Source: Thermoflexus sp.
Lineage (GTDB): Bacteria > Chloroflexota > Anaerolineae > B4-G1 > DUEL01
DNA length: 5,473 nt
NCBI GenBank assembly: GCA_028276215.1
Contig: JAPYWT010000189.1
Location: forward strand, 1-5,473
Reading direction: 5' to 3'
Numbering within the stretch: position 1 is the first letter of the stretch; each line of letters begins with the position of its first letter. Of this stretch, positions 3,826 to 5,473 are shown in pieces. The notes under the pieces are model-generated. The model did no database searches. It had not been told where the DNA came from and saw only the letters and a list, made by a program, of their open reading frames with translations. A program made the translations under genes and the position numbers.

Positions 3826-5473
3826 ATGAGCAGAGAACACATCCCCGTGCGTGGGCTGATCAGCGCGCTGCTGGCCCTGGTGGCCACGACCGCCCTGCTC
3901 CTGGTCCTGCAGCCCCAGACCTCGGCGGCCCCCGGACCGGTTTCCCGCCTCCTCCCTGCCTCCGTTCCCCAACTCCAATCCCCGTCCGGGCTGCGGATGA
4001 GCAAAGAAGGACCGGATTGGGTGACCGTCCGGGACATCCTCACCTACACCCTTCTGATCACCAATGCGTCCGGCCAGACGCTCCAGAACGTGGTCATCAC
4101 CGATACCTACACCACGAAAAACCCCCAGGGGAACACGCTGTTTGCCATCTACAACGGCAACTACATCACCTATGGCATCAATGTGGAGTGGTTCACCTAC
4201 ACGCTGGACAGCCAACTCCGGCGGGGGGAAATCTACTGGCATCTGGGCACCCTGGCCCCCGGCGCGTCGGGGCGCATTGTCTTCACGATGAGCATCCCTT
4301 CAGCTCTCCAGCCCCAGTACCAGGATCCCCCAATGGGCCCCTCCGACCTGGAGAACTCCGCCGTCATCACGACCAGCACTCCGGGCGTGGCCGGGAGCGA
4401 CGACATCGTGGTGTCGTCCATCGTGGGACCGGTGTTGAAACTGACGAAGAGTTTTCAGACCGAGACCGGTCGCACCGACGGGGAGCGGGTGGGGAGACTG
4501 GTAACCTACACCATCAGTGTGGAGAACCGGCCCCGGGAGGACTCCTGGCCCGCCACCAACCTGAAGGTATGGGAGCAACTGCCTGCCTATCTGGACTTCG
4601 TCCAGGCCTGGGCCGCGGTCCCCGGTGTGGCCGTGGAGTTCACCCCCACTGCCCGCTTCATCACCTGGACCTACCCGTCCACTTTCACCCTGCCCCCCGG
4701 CGAGACCACCTATGTCACCTTCACCCTCCGCGTCACCCTGACGGCGCCGATCAACCAGAGCATCAAAAATGATAAGTGGCGTTGTCGGGCGATTTCCGCC
4801 GAGATGATCAATCCGGTCCAGTGCACCAATGAACCATCCCTGAAAGCGCTGCCTCCGCAGGACAAAACGGTGGAGACCACCTCCCCACCCACTCAGGCCG
4901 ACCGGAGTTACCCCAATCGCCCGGTGACCTACACTGTCTACCTCTACAACCCCCTTCAGGACGTGCTGACGGACGTCGTCGTCCTGGACCATCTGCCCTC
5001 CACCTTTGTCTTCCAGCAGATGATCACCGGCCCTCAGCCGGCCGAGATTCTGACTCCTACCAACATTGTGCGCTGGGGAGGGCTGACCCTCCCGCCCAAC
5101 GGGGTCATCAGTTTCACCTTCCGGGTCTGGATCGGTGCCCAGACGCCTGTGGGGGACAACTGTACAGATAAAGACTATTACAACATCATGACCGTCACAG
5201 CCCCGGCCCTTCCGGTCCCTTACGGGGCGACGAATCTGGCCCCGGTGAAATTGGTCCCCCAACTGAGAGTCAACAAGAGCGTCTACCCCAACCTTCAGAC
5301 CCCCGGTTCCCTGGTCACCTACACCATCACTCTGAAGAACGAGGGGAACACTCCGGTTACCGGGATCATCCTGACCGACACGCTCCCGAACTATTTCCGC
5401 TTCCACTCCATGGCCTCCTCCCCACCCGGCGACCCGTACACGATGGGCAACGTGATTCGGTGGGATAGTTTCC
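3826..5473 (+). CDS. exported DUF11-repeat surface protein, N-terminal part (3' end outside window)
   Basis: The frame is open to the window edge, giving 549 residues. Residues 1-35 look like a Sec signal peptide: Arg3 and Arg9, a hydrophobic core (LISALLALVATTALLLVL, 11-28), and a likely cleavage near QTSAA (31-35). The rest is a chain of DUF11 / TIGR01451-type beta-sandwich repeats, recognised by a V/L-TYT-hydrophobic start, a central Asn, and V-(I/V)-D followed by LP. Four starts are visible: TYTLLITN (73), TYTISVEN (227), TYTVYLYN (368) and TYTITLKN (498); the fourth is cut by the window. Asn-, Thr- and Pro-rich linkers contain Cys320, Cys333 and Cys446, possibly disulphide-bonded outside the cell. 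Such repeats occur in large bacterial and archaeal cell-surface proteins and act as stalks; no enzymatic domain is seen here. A membrane anchor or sorting signal may lie at the unseen C terminus. It has its own promoter and ribosome-binding site, so it is probably transcribed independently. Confidence 0.9.
   Translation, partial: MSREHIPVRGLISALLALVATTALLLVLQPQTSAAPGPVSRLLPASVPQLQSPSGLRMSKEGPDWVTVRDILTYTLLITNASGQTLQNVVITDTYTTKNPQGNTLFAIYNGNYITYGINVEWFTYTLDSQLRRGEIYWHLGTLAPGASGRIVFTMSIPSALQPQYQDPPMGPSDLENSAVITTSTPGVAGSDDIVVSSIVGPVLKLTKSFQTETGRTDGERVGRLVTYTISVENRPREDSWPATNLKVWEQLPAYLDFVQAWAAVPGVAVEFTPTARFITWTYPSTFTLPPGETTYVTFTLRVTLTAPINQSIKNDKWRCRAISAEMINPVQCTNEPSLKALPPQDKTVETTSPPTQADRSYPNRPVTYTVYLYNPLQDVLTDVVVLDHLPSTFVFQQMITGPQPAEILTPTNIVRWGGLTLPPNGVISFTFRVWIGAQTPVGDNCTDKDYYNIMTVTAPALPVPYGATNLAPVKLVPQLRVNKSVYPNLQTPGSLVTYTITLKNEGNTPVTGIILTDTLPNYFRFHSMASSPPGDPYTMGNVIRWDSF

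Noticed and set aside
4300..5406. 368-residue antisense frame and a 251-residue +frame at 4017-4772 in the DUF11 region
   Set aside because: Both are shadows. The frame from ATG 3826 has promoter, ribosome-binding site, signal peptide and four DUF11-like repeats and stays open to the window edge.

Overview
The window is GC-rich DNA carrying four genes, all on the + strand, separated by unusually repeat-rich spacers. The gene set (a bacterial-type TPR protein with near-identical 40-residue repeats, a propionyl-CoA-carboxylase-type beta subunit, a soluble glycerophosphodiesterase and a secreted DUF11-repeat protein), together with spacers full of CACGAA-core micro-repeats, suggests an environmental bacterium, most plausibly Chloroflexota (Anaerolineae-like). 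That assignment is inference from style and protein resemblance; no marker gene is present.

Layout. 2-739: 3' end of a TPR-repeat gene, open at the left edge. 731-849: a micro-repeat array that supplies the stop codon of the TPR gene and runs up to the Shine-Dalgarno of the next gene, including 13 uninterrupted 7-bp units. 860-2413: carboxyltransferase (beta) subunit of an acyl-CoA carboxylase. 2414-2750: a 337-bp spacer with 9-bp repeat arrays and a 130-bp insertion-like element (2473-2602). 2751-3512: glycerophosphodiester phosphodiesterase with an altered PENT motif. 3513-3825: a 313-bp spacer with a second insertion-like element (3519-3661), the remains of a CCGT repeat array and a good sigma70-type promoter. 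3826-window end: N-terminal 549 residues of an exported DUF11-repeat protein.

The most notable result is the pair of small non-coding elements. Each is bounded by a 13-bp imperfect terminal inverted repeat of the form RTAANTRCCTACC, and each is flanked by its own perfect 8-bp direct duplication (TTTTTGCC for the first, GAAAATCC for the second). Different target duplications around the same ends are the signature of transposition, so these look like two members of one MITE family. GTAA ends plus 8-bp duplications point to IS66-type mobilisation. Their interiors are unlike each other: one carries 9-bp CACGAAGGA/CACAAAGGA repeats and a 16-bp hairpin, the other carries GCGCAGGC repeats. Removing the second element restores a regular CCGT array directly at the stop codon of the phosphodiesterase gene.

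The genes do not form an obvious pathway. The carboxylase subunit and the phosphodiesterase are metabolic (acyl-CoA and phospholipid-headgroup turnover), the TPR protein is likely a scaffold or regulatory protein, and the DUF11 protein is a cell-surface or secreted protein with its own promoter.
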